Of a DNA stretch of 64,000 nt, positions 63,289 to 64,000 are shown one piece after another. The notes under the pieces are model-generated. The model was not told the origin of the DNA. It saw only the letters and a list, made by a program, of their open reading frames with translations, and did not search any database. The number at the start of each line of letters is the position of its first letter. The first letter of the stretch is position 1. Both the position numbers and the translations under genes were made by a program. This DNA comes from Bacteroidia bacterium (lineage in GTDB: Bacteria > Bacteroidota > Bacteroidia > UKL13-3): contig JALONP010000012.1 of assembly GCA_025454875.1 (NCBI GenBank), forward strand, positions 1 to 64,000, written 5' to 3'.

Positions 63289-64000
63289 TTATTCGGTTAC
63301 CGTTTTAACAATAAAAAGTCCATACAAGCTAATAAACATGAGACCTTCCCATATTGATATTTTTTTGTCTTGCGTTAATAAGTAAAACAGCAATCCACAT
63401 GCAGCCATTACTGGCAGTGAAAACTGCAATAAGTTATCGGTAACGTTAATTGGCCCAAAGAAAGAAGCAACCGAAGGAATCACACATGTGTTAAAAATAC
63501 ACGAGCCTAAAACATTTCCAATTGCCATTTCGGCTTTTCCTTGTTTAATGGCACTGATATTTACAGCTAACTCAGGTAGTGTTGTACCTAATGAAAGTAG
63601 CGTTAAAGCAATAATTGATTTTGGAATAGATAAATCGGTTGCAATGGTTTCAAGAGAAGAGATCGTGAAATCGGCACCAAAATAAATTCCAATCGCAGTT
63701 GCAGCTAACATGGCAAATGCAGAAACAGGAAAAGACTTTGTTTCTATTTTTTGGTTCGGATTATTGGTAGTTTCGCCTCTGATTAAATAGATGCTGTAAA
63801 AAAGGAACATCATCATTCCGAAAAATGCTTCTAAACCGCCAATCGTGCCATCATACGCAATGATGTAAAAAAAGAAAAAGCTACCAACAAGATAGTGTAG
63901 GTCTATATACATATAGCCACTGCTTAATGTGATGTTTTGTTTATTGAGCACAACTGCCAAGCCGGTAATTAATAATATGTTTGAGATATTGGCTCCAATG
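63289..64000 (-). CDS. CaCA-family Ca2+/Na+:H+ antiporter (5' end beyond window)
   Basis: The frame continues past the track start (63960, a TTG) to the window edge: the plus-strand end encodes IGANISNILLITG, so the gene begins to the right. It is the C-terminal two thirds of a YrbG-like exchanger. The second α-repeat is clear: IALTLLSLGTTLPELAVNISAIKQGKAEMAIGNVLGSCIFNT, holding the ion-binding Glu and Asn. About seven hydrophobic segments. Exchanges cations across the inner membrane. Confidence 0.9.
   Translation of the reverse strand, partial: IGANISNILLITGLAVVLNKQNITLSSGYMYIDLHYLVGSFFFFYIIAYDGTIGGLEAFFGMMMFLFYSIYLIRGETTNNPNQKIETKSFPVSAFAMLAATAIGIYFGADFTISSLETIATDLSIPKSIIALTLLSLGTTLPELAVNISAIKQGKAEMAIGNVLGSCIFNTCVIPSVASFFGPINVTDNLLQFSLPVMAACGLLFYLLTQDKKISIWEGLMFISLYGLFIVKTVTE

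Noticed and set aside
1-64000. CRISPR arrays, insertion sequences, prophage or integrase genes
   Set aside because: No regularly spaced repeats with spacers and no transposase, integrase or phage structural protein among the frames.

Overview
The window reads as chromosomal DNA from a free-living, AT-rich member of the Bacteroidota. Several independent signs agree: C-terminal type IX secretion (T9SS) sorting domains, the gliding/T9SS proteins GldB and GldN, a TonB-dependent receptor paired with a DUF4249 lipoprotein, many SpII lipoproteins, PorT-like and AsmA-like envelope proteins, 2-oxoacid:ferredoxin oxidoreductase, and -7 promoter boxes of the TAnnTTTG type with little Shine-Dalgarno signal. 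No rRNA operon, insertion sequence, prophage or CRISPR array is visible. Two tRNA genes are present (Leu-UAG and Val-UAC).

Layout. (1) 1-6.1 kb is the accessory part. It is a tandem array of a lipoprotein gene followed by a T9SS-exported surface protein gene, present as one long unit cut by the window edge and two shortened units, with a small XRE regulator between them. The lipoprotein copies share near-identical blocks separated by strongly divergent patches. Both shortened T9SS genes diverge from the long one at the same codon region. (2) 6.3-9.8 kb: ispE, a membrane metallophosphoesterase and a secreted esterase with a T9SS tag. (3) 9.8-13.8 kb: the protein quality-control block clpX-clpP-tig, then tRNA-Leu with a 108-bp tandem repeat that copies its 5' end. 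(4) 14-18.2 kb: a Rel/Spo (p)ppGpp enzyme, a Fur-family regulator and purA. (5) 18.5-24.9 kb: an RND efflux operon (adaptor, pump, outer-membrane channel) with a small secreted protein at each end. (6) 25-31.4 kb, minus strand: a likely operon korA - four-helix-bundle gene (in-frame amber) - korB - TIGR02757 - M61 peptidase - Crp/Fnr regulator. (7) 31.6-35.4 kb: a lone asparaginase domain, GDP-L-fucose synthesis (gmd, fcl) and a zinc-ribbon DUF6671-type protein. (8) 35.4-38.6 kb: a heme/copper-monooxygenase-like lipoprotein with a redoxin, msrA, a small membrane protein and tRNA-Val. (9) 38.7-50.9 kb: envelope genes, including AsmA-like, a PorT-like barrel with nadE, gldB, a YheT-like hydrolase, a WG-repeat protein, gldN, and the TonB receptor with its DUF4249 partner. 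(10) 50.9-64 kb: hldA-type kinase, aminotransferase, clpB, cyclophilin, aspartase, rsmE, DUF4159, dnaA with DnaA-box-like sites upstream, a 5'-nucleotidase split into two genes, and a Ca2+/Na+ exchanger cut by the right edge.

Most of the window is housekeeping. The best candidate for something undescribed is the 5' array. It pairs a cell-surface lipoprotein carrying hypervariable patches with a T9SS surface protein whose downstream part has been lost or exchanged at one recurrent point. Smaller puzzles are the repeat upstream of tRNA-Leu, the clpX terminator that contains the next gene's start codon, and the amber-interrupted four-helix-bundle gene inside the kor operon. All calls come from reading the sequence and recalling families; no searches were run.
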